This document shows, in pieces, positions 1 to 6,285 of a stretch of 8,054 nucleotides of DNA (the first letter of the stretch is position 1; each line of letters opens with the position of its first letter). A program made the translations under genes and the position numbers. Where the stretch lies: the NCBI RefSeq assembly GCF_934190855.1, contig NZ_CAKPTN010000074.1, forward strand, positions 1-8,054, written 5' to 3'. A model generated the notes under the pieces. That model did not search any database and was not told where the DNA came from. It worked only from the letters and a program-made list of their open reading frames with translations. This DNA comes from an uncultured Veillonella sp. Lineage in GTDB: Bacteria; Bacillota; Negativicutes; Veillonellales; Veillonellaceae.

Positions 1-149
1 GCATAGGAGCGAGCCAAGCCTAAGAAAGCTTGTAATTCATCGATTGTACCATAAGCTTCTACGCGTAAAGATGATTTCTGTACACGTTCACCTGTGTATA
101 AACCAGTTGTACCAGCATCACCTGTTTTTGTATAAACACTACTTGCCAT
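1..149 (-). CDS. PduO-type cob(I)alamin adenosyltransferase, N-terminal part (runs off window)
   Basis: Only the first 49 codons are inside the window; the gene continues past position 1. The family transfers the 5'-deoxyadenosyl group of ATP to cob(I)alamin or cob(I)yrinic acid a,c-diamide, giving adenosylcobalamin in the cytoplasm. The visible N-terminus carries the family's ATP-binding signature: [12 protein letters not shown] at residues 6-17, then GERVQKSS, and [18 protein letters not shown] at residues 29-46. These match PduO/MMAB-type enzymes rather than the CobA/BtuR type, which has a P-loop. The ATG at 147-149 is preceded by a near-perfect AGGAGGT site (156-161 on the plus strand), so the start is secure. 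It lies 64 bp downstream of ndk on the same strand, and I see no convincing promoter between them. The family is secure from these motifs; whether it serves de novo cobalamin synthesis or salvage cannot be seen here. Confidence 0.9.
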   Translation of the reverse strand, partial: MASSVYTKTGDAGTTGLYTGERVQKSSLRVEAYGTIDELQAFLGLARSY

Positions 150-176
150 ATTATTACCTCCTATAGATATACATGG

Positions 177-214
177 ATGTAGAAATAAAAGCTACATGAT
201 CTCAACCTTGAGAT
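177..214 (-). repeat. Two adjacent small inverted repeats after ndk, possible weak terminator
   Basis: Two perfect inverted repeats sit back to back between ndk and the adenosyltransferase. ATCTCAA/TTGAGAT (199-214) overlaps the last base of the ndk stop codon and folds as a 6-bp stem with a 4-base loop. ATGTAG/CTACAT (177-182 and 192-197) has a 9-base loop. On the minus strand the bases after the first stem read CATGTAGCTTTTATTTC, which has only a broken T tract. It may be a weak terminator, a processing hairpin or chance in AT-rich DNA. Function is inference and confidence is low. Confidence 0.3.
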
Positions 215-621
215 TATTTGTATTCTGGGAACCAAAGGCTAACTTCACGAGCAGCAGCTTCTGGAGAATCAGAAGCATGTACTACATTAGCGTCCAATGT
301 TAAGGCATAGTCACCGCGAATACTACCAGGGGCAGCATCTACAGGATTTGTCGCCCCGTTTAAAGCACGTACGGATACAATTGCATTCTCACCTGCTAAA
401 ACGAAAGCAAGAACTGGACCAGATGTAATAAAATCAACTAATTCACCAAAGAAAGGTTTTTCTTTGTGCTCTGCATAGTGTTCTTCAGCCAGTTCACGAG
501 GTACTTGTAATAATTTTAATGCTTTAATAACAAGACCTTTGCGTTCATAGCGGCTAAGAATTTCACCACTTAATTGACGCTTGACAGCATCTGGTTTAAT
601 TAAAACTAATGTTTCTTGCAT
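214..621 (-). CDS. ndk: Nucleoside diphosphate kinase
   Basis: Transfers the gamma-phosphate of ATP to nucleoside diphosphates through a phosphohistidine intermediate, balancing cytoplasmic NTP and dNTP pools. At 135 residues it is the usual full length. The start [15 protein letters not shown] contains the conserved Lys9. Other active-site residues fall where the family has them: Tyr49, Phe57 (KPFF), Arg85 (VRALNG), Thr91 (GATNP), Arg102 (GSIRGDY), Asn112 and the phosphorylated His115 in NVVHASDS. Ala116 replaces the Gly found in many homologues (HGSDS), a mild variant that should not abolish activity. The ATG at 619-621 has an AGGAGGA site 4 bases upstream (626-632). Only 22 bp separates it from htpX, with no promoter visible, so it is probably read from the htpX transcript. 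Identification is essentially certain. Confidence 0.98.
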   Translation of the reverse strand: MQETLVLIKPDAVKRQLSGEILSRYERKGLVIKALKLLQVPRELAEEHYAEHKEKPFFGELVDFITSGPVLAFVLAGENAIVSVRALNGATNPVDAAPGSIRGDYALTLDANVVHASDSPEAAAREVSLWFPEYK

Positions 622-643
622 GATATCCTCCTGTAGATACGAA

Positions 644-1519
644 TTAGAATTTTGCTTTTTCTTTATATTTAGGATTCATTGCTTGTTTTTTTAGCTTTTC
701 AATACGTTCTTCTGTACGAGGATGTGTACTAAAAAGATTACTCAAGCTTTCACCAATACCCATCATAGGGTTAATAATAAACATATGGGCTGTTGCATTA
801 CTCGCGTTTGGCAAGGCACCATGTTTAGAATAGTAATCGATTTTAGCAAGAGCAGAGGCCAAAGCTAACGGATTACGACACATGTCTCCGCCACCTTCAT
901 CAGCTAAGAATTCTCTAGCACGAGAAATGCTCATCTGAATAAGACCGGCTGCGATAGGAGCAATAATGATGGCACCAATTAATGCTAAAGGATTAGATCC
1001 TTCTCGATCATCGGAGCGACCAAAGATTGCAGAGAATTGAAGAACGTGAGCAATCATAGAGATAGCCCCCGCCATCATCGCAGCAATGGTACTAATTAAA
1101 GTATCGCGATTCTTAACATGTGTTAATTCATGTGCTAATACACCTTCTAATTCATCATCAGTTAATAAACGTTGAATACCTTCAGTAACGGCAACTGCAG
1201 CGTTACTTGGATTTCTACCTGTGGCAAATGCATTAGGTACTTCACTAGGAATGATATATACCTTTGGCATTGGTAAATTACCATTTTTAGCCAATTTTTC
1301 TACCATACCATATAATTTTGGATGAGATTGTGCAGTAACTTGTTGAGCATTATATTGGGCTAACACAATTTTATCGCTAAACCAATAGGACATAAAATTC
1401 ATGCCCATAGATACTGCGAACATAGCCATCATGCCAGTTCTACCGCCAATCATATCACCTAAGACCACTAAAATGGCCGTTAGTGTAGCTAATAAAAGCG
1501 TTGTTTTCATACTGTTCAT
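644..1519 (-). CDS. htpX: HtpX membrane zinc metalloprotease (M48 family)
   Basis: HtpX is an inner-membrane protease of the heat-shock quality-control system that cleaves misfolded membrane proteins, with its catalytic site on the cytoplasmic face. The sequence gives 291 residues, normal for the family. Two N-terminal hydrophobic segments lie at about residues 7-24 and 28-45. The zinc motif HELTH is at 130-134, followed by [10 protein letters not shown], and the third zinc ligand is probably Glu203 in [10 protein letters not shown]. Two further hydrophobic stretches (about 142-166 and 177-197) lie between them. The C-terminal [10 protein letters not shown] is also typical. The open frame extends 12 bases further to a TTG at 1531, but that TTG overlaps the ribosome binding site. 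The ATG at 1517-1519, giving [10 protein letters not shown], has GGAGG five bases upstream and matches the usual HtpX N-terminus, so I chose it. It is the first gene of an htpX-ndk-adenosyltransferase run. Confidence 0.96.
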   Translation of the reverse strand: MNSMKTTLLLATLTAILVVLGDMIGGRTGMMAMFAVSMGMNFMSYWFSDKIVLAQYNAQQVTAQSHPKLYGMVEKLAKNGNLPMPKVYIIPSEVPNAFATGRNPSNAAVAVTEGIQRLLTDDELEGVLAHELTHVKNRDTLISTIAAMMAGAISMIAHVLQFSAIFGRSDDREGSNPLALIGAIIIAPIAAGLIQMSISRAREFLADEGGGDMCRNPLALASALAKIDYYSKHGALPNASNATAHMFIINPMMGIGESLSNLFSTHPRTEERIEKLKKQAMNPKYKEKAKF

Positions 1520-1524
1520 AGTTT

Positions 1525-1529
1525 CCTCC
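1525..1529 (-). promoter_or_regulatory. Ribosome binding site deciding the htpX start
   Basis: GGAGG on the minus strand, 5 bases before the ATG at 1519. It overlaps the upstream in-frame TTG (1529-1531), which rules that TTG out as the start. Confidence 0.85.
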
Positions 1530-1564
1530 AATTATAGTTATGGACTATGCCTAACACTATAATT
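1530..1564. repeat. Interrupted inverted repeat in the htpX 5' region (candidate operator or leader hairpin)
   Basis: The arms AATTATAG (1530-1537) and CTATAATT (1557-1564) are perfect reverse complements. Inside them, TTA (1538-1540) can also pair with TAA (1552-1554) after a two-base bulge. The repeat runs from inside the -10 element to the base next to the ribosome binding site, so it covers the expected transcription start and leader of htpX. It could bind a repressor as a dimer site or fold in the RNA. It does not resemble CIRCE (TTAGCACTC-N9-GAGTGCTAA) or a CtsR heptad repeat. AT-rich sequence makes chance similarity possible. Confidence 0.4.
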
Positions 1565-1570
1565 ATACCA
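1562..1570 (-). promoter_or_regulatory. Extended -10 promoter for htpX
   Basis: The minus strand reads TGGTATAAT (TATAAT at 1562-1567, TG one base upstream), a perfect extended -10 in the gap between thrB and htpX. No good -35 hexamer lies 16-18 bp upstream (AGCGTC at 17 bp), which an extended -10 can tolerate. Transcription would begin near 1555, giving a leader of about 36 bases. No terminator is visible after thrB, so htpX may also receive read-through. Confidence 0.6.
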
Positions 1571-1574
1571 CAAA

Positions 1575-2489
1575 CTAGATAATTGACGCTCCTGTTGTGT
1601 CTGCTTCTAAGCAATAGGTTTTATTTTCAATGCCATTAGCTGTAAATACAGCACCCATCGCATTTGCTACATCTTGCACATGGTCTTTATCTACATAAGC
1701 AATTAATGTAGAACCAGATCCACTAATCGTGGCACCGTAAGCACCAGCAACTTTTGCAGCCTCAAACACTTCATCACAATGTGGAATCAATGTTTTACGG
1801 TAAGGTACATGCAAATTATCATCTAATGCAACAGACAAATTACTTAATTGATGCGTAATTAGGCTTGTTACAAACAAAGATGCATGACTTACATTTTGTA
1901 CAGCCTCTTTGAATGGCACGTGGTTCGGTAAAACAGAACGAGCATATTCAGTTGATACCATAACCTCTGGTACGACAACAGCAAAATGCAATTCAGAAGG
2001 TACAGAAATAACTGTATTTAATACTTTTGTCTTTAAACCTGTAGCACAACATAGATTGCCATAAATAGCTGGTGCCACATTATCTGGATGACCTTCCATG
2101 CGATTTGCTATAACAAGTAACTCTTCCTTAGAAAGTGGTTGTTTTACTAATGCATTCGCAAGTAAAAGTCCCCCTACAATCGCCGTACTACTACTGCCTA
2201 AACCACGAGATGGTGGGATTAAGGTTTCAGACGTAATATGTCCATATTGAATCGGTTCTTGAGCTGTAGCAAAAACTTGATCCATCGCAAATCCAATGAG
2301 ATTCTTTTTTGGATCTTCGGCGCGTAAAATTTCTGCACCGAAGCCCTCAAAAGTATATGTATATTCTGTAGCATTTACATCAGGTGTAAAGCTAAAAATA
2401 TTATAAAGATTTAAGGCTAAACCTAAGCAATCAAAACCAGGGCCACAGTTAGCACTAGTGGCAGGTACTTGTACGCGAACAGTGTTCAT
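1575..2489 (-). CDS. thrB: Homoserine kinase (GHMP kinase family)
   Basis: Phosphorylates homoserine with ATP to O-phospho-L-homoserine, the step before threonine synthase, in the cytoplasm. The 304 residues fit the bacterial GHMP-type ThrB. Motif 1 is VQVPATSANCGPGFDCLGLAL at residues 6-26. The ATP-binding glycine/serine loop PPSRGLGSSSTAIVGG lies at 92-107. The EGHPDNVAPAIYG segment at 132-144 supplies the catalytic/metal region, and the C-terminal motif GATISGSGSTLIAYV is at 252-266. These order and spacing features separate it from mevalonate and galactokinase relatives. Its ATG is 3 bases after the hom stop codon, and only a weak GGAAG-type site inside the end of hom precedes it, so translation is probably coupled to hom. 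It is the last gene of the five-gene run. Threonine synthase (thrC) and aspartokinase are not in the window. Confidence 0.97.
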   Translation of the reverse strand: MNTVRVQVPATSANCGPGFDCLGLALNLYNIFSFTPDVNATEYTYTFEGFGAEILRAEDPKKNLIGFAMDQVFATAQEPIQYGHITSETLIPPSRGLGSSSTAIVGGLLLANALVKQPLSKEELLVIANRMEGHPDNVAPAIYGNLCCATGLKTKVLNTVISVPSELHFAVVVPEVMVSTEYARSVLPNHVPFKEAVQNVSHASLFVTSLITHQLSNLSVALDDNLHVPYRKTLIPHCDEVFEAAKVAGAYGATISGSGSTLIAYVDKDHVQDVANAMGAVFTANGIENKTYCLEADTTGASII

Positions 2490-2492
2490 AGT

Positions 2493-3782
2493 TTAAGCTT
2501 CCATAATACGAATTACACTATTAACAGACTTAACGGAACGCAAGCTATTAAAGGAATCGATAAGATTTAAAATATAAGATCTAGGACATTTAGATGTAAC
2601 AATAGCCAATACGGCAGTTTCTGGATCCATATTTCTTTGAACGATGGATAGAACAGAAATCTTTTGTTCCGCTAATTTGGCAGAAATTTTAGCCAATACA
2701 CCTGTTTTATTATCTACAGCTAAACGTAAGTAGTAGCTAGATTGAATTTTACCTGGAGAGTAAATATCTTTTTGATCGTAATAGAATGGTTTTAAACGAC
2801 CTGTTTCATTGTAAGAAACATTTTTTGCTACTTCCATAATGTCAGATACTACAGAGCTACCTGTTGGTAAGCTACCTGCACCACGACCATAAAGCATTAC
2901 GTCGTCAATACCATTGCCCTTAACGTAGATCGCATTATAGGACCCACGAACGGATGCCAATGGATGTGTAGTAGGAATAAATGCAGGATAAACATTTAAA
3001 GATAAGCCTTGAGCAGTTTCTTTAGCAATACCTAATAATTTGATGTTGTATCCAAACTCTTTGCCAAATTTAATGTCCTCTGTATCAATACTTGTAATAC
3101 CTTCTACCGTTACATCTTCAAAGAAAATGCGACGGTTAAAGCTAATGGATGCAAGAATAGCTAACTTACGTGCAGCATCAAGACCTTCTACGTCTGCTGT
3201 AGGATCTGCCTCAGCATAACCTAAATCCTGAGCCTCTTTTAAAACATCTTGATAACTTAAACCTTCTTCGGACATCTTAGTCAAAATAAAATTTGTAGTA
3301 CCATTCATAATACCGATAAGTTCAGTAATGCGGTTACCCGCTAAGGATTCATACAATGTACGAATAATAGGAATACCGCCCAATACGGAAGCCTCAAAAC
3401 GTAGATCTACTCCATTTTTACTAGCTAAATCCAATAAATATGGGCCAGACTCAGCCAATAAATCTTTATTAGCTGTTACGACGTTTTTCTTAGCCTTAAG
3501 AGCACCCTCTACACAGTCTTTAGCAAAGGTTGTGCCACCCATTAGCTCAACAACCATTTGAATATTATCATCTTGTAATACATCATCAATATTTGTTACA
3601 TATTGAGCTGTTTCAGGCAAAGTAATGTGGCTATATTTTTCTGGATTACGTACATAGATTTTAGAAATTTCAACATTTACTCCTGTACGATTTCTTATAA
3701 GTTCAGCATTATCTTGCAATAAATTAAAAGTGCCTTGTGCAACAGTACCGAAACCTAATAACGCAATTTTTATAGTGGTCAT
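2493..3782 (-). CDS. hom: Homoserine dehydrogenase with C-terminal ACT domain
   Basis: Reduces L-aspartate 4-semialdehyde to L-homoserine with NAD(P)H, the branch point towards threonine and methionine. At 429 residues it is the monofunctional Gram-positive type, not fused to aspartokinase. The Rossmann loop GFGTVAQG is at residues 10-17. TANKDLLAE (103-111) and the EASVLGGIPIIRTL segment (130-143) follow, then GIMNGTTNFILTKM (157-170). The catalytic/substrate block contains Glu191 in GYAEADP and Asp202 and Lys206 in GLDAARK, equivalent to yeast E208, D219 and K223. An ACT domain spans about 348-429 and in this enzyme class mediates feedback inhibition by threonine (family knowledge). The ATG at 3780-3782 has a modest AGGA site upstream. 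It lies 24 bases after the ACT-domain gene's stop codon and 3 bp before thrB. Confidence 0.97.
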   Translation of the reverse strand: MTTIKIALLGFGTVAQGTFNLLQDNAELIRNRTGVNVEISKIYVRNPEKYSHITLPETAQYVTNIDDVLQDDNIQMVVELMGGTTFAKDCVEGALKAKKNVVTANKDLLAESGPYLLDLASKNGVDLRFEASVLGGIPIIRTLYESLAGNRITELIGIMNGTTNFILTKMSEEGLSYQDVLKEAQDLGYAEADPTADVEGLDAARKLAILASISFNRRIFFEDVTVEGITSIDTEDIKFGKEFGYNIKLLGIAKETAQGLSLNVYPAFIPTTHPLASVRGSYNAIYVKGNGIDDVMLYGRGAGSLPTGSSVVSDIMEVAKNVSYNETGRLKPFYYDQKDIYSPGKIQSSYYLRLAVDNKTGVLAKISAKLAEQKISVLSIVQRNMDPETAVLAIVTSKCPRSYILNLIDSFNSLRSVKSVNSVIRIMEA

Positions 3783-3806
3783 AATAGTCCTACTCTCTTA
3801 ACTAGC

Positions 3807-4256
3807 CTATGCTTGGCCTAAAATCTCTACTTTAATAATGCCCTTCATGGAGCGGATATCCAATAATAAATCTTCTAATGAACCTTGTAGGTCCTTAGTT
3901 TCAAAAGAAATGCTGCTATTGGCAATACCTTGTAATGGAATATCTTGATTAATTGTCAAAATACTGCCGTTACGCTCAGCAATAGCTTTTAAAACACTGG
4001 ACAACATGCCGGATTCATTAGACATGGAAACATAAATACTAACTATTTTCCCTTGAGCAATTTCAAAGAACGGAAATACATAGTCTTTGTATTTATAATA
4101 CGCAGAACGACTTAAATCCATTTTTTCAACTGCTTCATTGATTGTTTTAACTTCACCTAATTTAAGAATTTCTTTTACTTTGATCGTCTTTTTAATCGCT
4201 TCTGGTAAAATATCTTCTTGCACCAGATAAAACTTATCTTTTTTTGGTTTAGACAT
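3807..4256 (-). CDS. pheB: PheB-type ACT-domain protein (UPF0735-like)
   Basis: A 149-residue protein in two parts. The N-terminal half (about 1-65) is charged and helical, with LSRSAYYKYKDYVFPF at 48-63, which resembles a helix-turn-helix-like segment. The C-terminal half is an ACT domain (about 70-148: IVSIYVSMSNESGMLSSVLKAIAE, then NGSILTINQDIP). The whole layout, including the start FYLVQEDILPEAIKKT, matches the Bacillus PheB/YszB family. Those genes sit beside amino-acid genes such as pheA or hom-thrB. ACT domains bind amino acids, so a sensory or regulatory role for threonine or aromatic synthesis is likely, but no biochemical function is established to my knowledge. The frame extends to a GTG at 4265, but that codon lies in the ribosome binding site, so I chose the ATG at 4254-4256. 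It begins 13 bp after the membrane-protein gene and ends 24 bases before the hom start codon. Confidence 0.88.
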   Translation of the reverse strand: MSKPKKDKFYLVQEDILPEAIKKTIKVKEILKLGEVKTINEAVEKMDLSRSAYYKYKDYVFPFFEIAQGKIVSIYVSMSNESGMLSSVLKAIAERNGSILTINQDIPLQGIANSSISFETKDLQGSLEDLLLDIRSMKGIIKVEILGQA

Positions 4257-4264
4257 AGAGTACA

Positions 4265-4271
4265 CTCCCTT
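4265..4271 (-). promoter_or_regulatory. Ribosome binding site deciding the ACT-protein start
   Basis: AAGGGAG on the minus strand, 8 bases before the ATG at 4256. It overlaps the TAA stop codon (4270-4272) of the preceding membrane-protein gene, indicating coupled translation, and excludes the in-frame GTG at 4263-4265 as a start. Confidence 0.75.
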
Positions 4272-5262
4272 ATTGTTCTCTTGAAGTTTCTTGGGCTACA
4301 AATTGGCGCCCATATAATGTTAATACTGCATACATACCGATAAAAAATGGCAAATATTCAGCCACAACACGCCATGCTACAGCTACAATACCAACTGTGC
4401 CATTAGGTACAAAGGAACTAAACAATACTACAAATAGTCCTTCTGCAATCCCTGTTCCCCCTGGAGTTGGCGCAAAATACAAAATAAGATTTAATAAAAT
4501 CATACGATCTAAAATATCGATGATTGGAATATGTGGTGTAAAAGCAAACATTAATGCCGGTGCAATACAATACAAGCATAATAAGCTTAGACCAGACTCA
4601 ATAAATACTATAAAAGATTGGACCGGTTGTTTATAGAGTAAGCCAAGACCTTGATTTAACGTTTCTAATTTAGAAAGCCAATCCTTAGTTTTATGAGCTT
4701 TAAAACGCTGCGCTAAATTATAAACAAACTGTCTCATATATTTAGTCTGTAATATATATGTTCCCAGTAATGTTGCTATAACGGCAAGCACAGCAAACAG
4801 CAACAACATATCTCGTGAAATATAGGGGATTTCAATAGCATCTCGTAAAAATACTATAGGCAACATAATGACCAAAAACATAATGGAAAATACGGTGCGT
4901 ATTAATACGATTGGCGTACCTTTAGATATGGGTACACCATAACTTTTTAATACTAGTACTTGAGCTACGGCACCCCCACTAGCACCAGGTGTTAACATAG
5001 CCATAAAGTAGTTACTAAAAATAACACGTAGAACTGCTTGGATTGATAGTTTGTAGCCCCCTATTTTAACAAGACGCTGCAAGCGAAGGCCATCAAAATA
5101 CATACCTACCGCCAGCGCTGCAATTGCTAATAATAAAGATACACTATTAAAAGACGATATAGTTTTTAATGATTCTAAGTCGATAGTATAGTAAATAATC
5201 CCTACTGATACGGCTAATAACAAGAGAAACATAAAAATGCCTCTCTTCATCATTTTACTCAT
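4270..5262 (-). CDS. UPF0104 / LPG-synthase-TM family membrane protein (putative lipid flippase-like)
   Basis: A polytopic inner-membrane protein of 330 residues, essentially all transmembrane. Hydrophobic segments lie at about 9-26, 40-54, 78-90, 115-138, 150-171, 213-242, 250-264, 274-284 and 288-318. Two motifs mark the family (lysylphosphatidylglycerol synthase TM region, related to the flippase part of MprF and to HpnL and AglD): TPGASGGAVAQ at 91-101 and FAPTPGGTGIAE at 263-274. There is no catalytic LPG-synthase (aminoacyl-transfer) domain, so it does not make lysyl-phosphatidylglycerol. Moving a lipid or lipid-linked sugar across the membrane is the best guess from relatives. Its ATG overlaps the TGA of the upstream deacetylase gene (ATGA), and the GGAGA site lies inside that gene, so the two are translationally coupled and probably work together. 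Substrate unknown. Confidence 0.88.
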   Translation of the reverse strand: MSKMMKRGIFMFLLLLAVSVGIIYYTIDLESLKTISSFNSVSLLLAIAALAVGMYFDGLRLQRLVKIGGYKLSIQAVLRVIFSNYFMAMLTPGASGGAVAQVLVLKSYGVPISKGTPIVLIRTVFSIMFLVIMLPIVFLRDAIEIPYISRDMLLLFAVLAVIATLLGTYILQTKYMRQFVYNLAQRFKAHKTKDWLSKLETLNQGLGLLYKQPVQSFIVFIESGLSLLCLYCIAPALMFAFTPHIPIIDILDRMILLNLILYFAPTPGGTGIAEGLFVVLFSSFVPNGTVGIVAVAWRVVAEYLPFFIGMYAVLTLYGRQFVAQETSREQ

Positions 5263-6113
5263 ATCAAGTCTCCATAATTAATGAGCTCTATACCATGTTG
5301 TCGTATATACAATCGCGTATGACTGGAACAAAGTGCATGTAACTCATCTTCCCAGTGATACCCCCAGTTATAACGCTTACCTAGAATTGTATTACTAATA
5401 CCTGGATGCACCATCAATTCATGCGTACCAGAATTATTATTTACCTTTTTCAAAATCCCCATCAATGATTTTTGGTTTATATTTCCGCCATTAATCATCC
5501 CCCAGAAATATTGAGTGGTCAACATATTGTTATTGCGTACTGTTGGCCTTGCATTAGCAGCAACAGTTGATAAGCCAACCTTACCTAAGAAGCGTGATGG
5601 AGAAGATATATAGTTCATAAAGCCTGTAGATTCATCTGGTATCCGAATAGCATGTATACCAAAGGATTTTGCTTGTTCAATAACTATAGGTAATACCGTA
5701 GGCAATACATGCATATGTTGATGACCATCAACATGAGTAATCTTTAATCCGGTATCAACAATTTGAGTCATTTGTGCATGAATCTCTTTACGTAATTCAC
5801 TGTAATTAATTTTGCCAGAGTATATGCGTTTAATAAAATCAACATAACTCTCTGGAAAAACACCTTCATTTGTTACGAGTGAAGGAACTTCAGCTGGATC
5901 ACATACTGGTTTTAGTCCACCAACTAAAGCAATATGAATACCAATGCCCAACTTAGGGTTTTCTTTCGCCATACTAACAGCTTCCGTAAAAGCTTCTCCA
6001 CCTGCTAATAAAGAGGTGCTAGTAATGATACCTGTACGATGACCGTCAATAATGCCAGCATTAACCGCACTATGAAGGCCAAAATCGTCTGCATTTACAA
6101 TTAATTTGGACAT
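5259..6113 (-). CDS. YdjC/ChbG-family carbohydrate deacetylase (HpnK-like)
   Basis: A cytoplasmic-type protein of 284 residues in the YdjC/ChbG family. Its known members remove acetyl groups from N-acetylated sugars: ChbG acts on chitobiose, HpnK on N-acetylglucosaminyl-bacteriohopanetetrol. The metal-site motifs are intact: NADDFG at residues 7-12, GIHIAL at 58-63 with His60, and HVDGHQHMHVLP at 127-138. A further conserved ELMVHPG is at 232-238. No signal peptide or membrane segment is visible. The frame extends to an ATG at 6131, but that ATG has no ribosome binding site and lies at the end of a terminator-like T tract. The ATG at 6111-6113, giving MSKLIVNADDFG, has AGGAAG six bases upstream and matches the family N-terminus. 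It is the first gene of the run leading to hom-thrB and overlaps the flippase-like gene by 4 bases. Family certain, substrate unknown. Confidence 0.9.
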   Translation of the reverse strand: MSKLIVNADDFGLHSAVNAGIIDGHRTGIITSTSLLAGGEAFTEAVSMAKENPKLGIGIHIALVGGLKPVCDPAEVPSLVTNEGVFPESYVDFIKRIYSGKINYSELRKEIHAQMTQIVDTGLKITHVDGHQHMHVLPTVLPIVIEQAKSFGIHAIRIPDESTGFMNYISSPSRFLGKVGLSTVAANARPTVRNNNMLTTQYFWGMINGGNINQKSLMGILKKVNNNSGTHELMVHPGISNTILGKRYNWGYHWEDELHALCSSHTRLYIRQHGIELINYGDLI

Positions 6114-6119
6114 AGTTTT

Positions 6120-6125
6120 CTTCCT
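6120..6125 (-). promoter_or_regulatory. Ribosome binding site deciding the deacetylase start
   Basis: AGGAAG on the minus strand, 6 bases before the ATG at 6113. It starts only 7 bases after the T6 tract of the upstream hairpin, so translation initiation sits right at the end of the leader. Confidence 0.75.
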
Positions 6126-6132
6126 TTTCATT

Positions 6133-6158
6133 AAAAAAGGGGAGAACTTTGTTCTCCC
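6133..6158 (-). terminator. Intrinsic terminator in the leader of the deacetylase-hom-thrB operon (attenuator candidate)
   Basis: Minus-strand RNA would form a perfect 8-bp stem, GGGAGAAC (6151-6158) with GTTCTCCC (6140-6147), with an AAA loop, followed after one C by six T's (6133-6138). This is a textbook intrinsic terminator in orientation. It ends only 20 bases before the deacetylase ATG, so there is no room for a promoter between them and every transcript entering the operon must cross it. The previous gene already has its own terminator (6208-6243) and a promoter lies between the two, so this one probably acts as a regulated leader terminator. Read-through control is inference. Confidence 0.75.
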
Positions 6159-6164
6159 ACAAAG
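6147..6164 (-). promoter_or_regulatory. Alternative hairpin overlapping the leader terminator (possible antiterminator)
   Basis: On the minus strand CTTTGT (6159-6164) can pair with ACAAAG (6147-6152), leaving GGGAGA as the loop. This 6-bp stem uses the 5' arm of the terminator as its loop and takes bases from its turn, so the two structures exclude each other. Its first arm lies just inside the predicted transcript. It is weaker than the terminator (only 2 GC pairs), so by itself it would not win; a bound factor or stalled ribosome would be needed. Chance pairing is possible. Confidence 0.4.
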
Positions 6165-6174
6165 GATATATGTT

Positions 6175-6204
6175 ATTGTACCAAATACACAACTAATAAA
6201 TCAA
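6175..6204 (-). promoter_or_regulatory. Promoter for the deacetylase-flippase-pheB-hom-thrB operon
   Basis: On the minus strand, -35 TTGATT (6199-6204), an 18-bp spacer, then TACAAT (6175-6180) preceded by TG at the extended -10 position (TGGTACAAT). Transcription should begin near 6168, giving a leader of about 55 bases that includes the terminator-like hairpin. It lies immediately after the terminator of the methyltransferase gene, which is where a new transcription unit is expected. Confidence 0.65.
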
Positions 6205-6207
6205 TAC

Positions 6208-6243
6208 AAAAGCCCTCTACTTGTATACTAGTAGAGGACTTTT
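6208..6243 (-). terminator. Intrinsic terminator after the RNA methyltransferase gene
   Basis: The arms at 6230-6243 and 6208-6221 form a 14-bp stem around an 8-base loop (6222-6229). In the minus-strand RNA all 14 positions pair, including one G-U wobble. On the plus strand the same position is a C-A mismatch, so the structure favours the minus strand. It ends in GGGCTTTTGTATT, a short U tract. It sits about 40 bases past the methyltransferase stop codon and separates the two transcription units. Confidence 0.85.
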
Positions 6244-6256
6244 TATAATGTTATAA

Positions 6257-6279
6257 ATTTTTATCATAAATATAAAAAT
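6257..6279. repeat. AT-only inverted repeat between the methyltransferase stop and its terminator
   Basis: ATTTTTAT (6257-6264) and ATAAAAAT (6272-6279) are perfect reverse complements with a 7-base loop. With no GC pairs it would be a very weak hairpin. It may simply reflect AT-rich spacer sequence, and I assign no function. Confidence 0.25.
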
Positions 6280-6285
6280 GAACTT

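Noticed and set aside
3328..3561. Open frame of 77 codons on the plus strand
   Set aside because: It lies antisense inside hom, whose protein is fully conserved, and shows no ribosome binding site or recognisable protein features.
4397..4636. Open frame of 79 codons on the plus strand
   Set aside because: Antisense to the membrane-protein gene; its composition reflects the complement of hydrophobic codons and no start signal is visible.
6131..6160. Nine-codon GTG-to-TAA frame on the minus strand within the operon leader, as a possible leader peptide
   Set aside because: No ribosome binding site precedes it and the residues (GEQSSPLF) have no Thr, Ile or Met run, so it does not look like an attenuation peptide.
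6114..6207. T-box or known riboswitch upstream of the hom-thrB operon
   Set aside because: The leader is only about 55 bases after the predicted start, too short for a T-box specifier stem and antiterminator, and no T-box consensus is visible.
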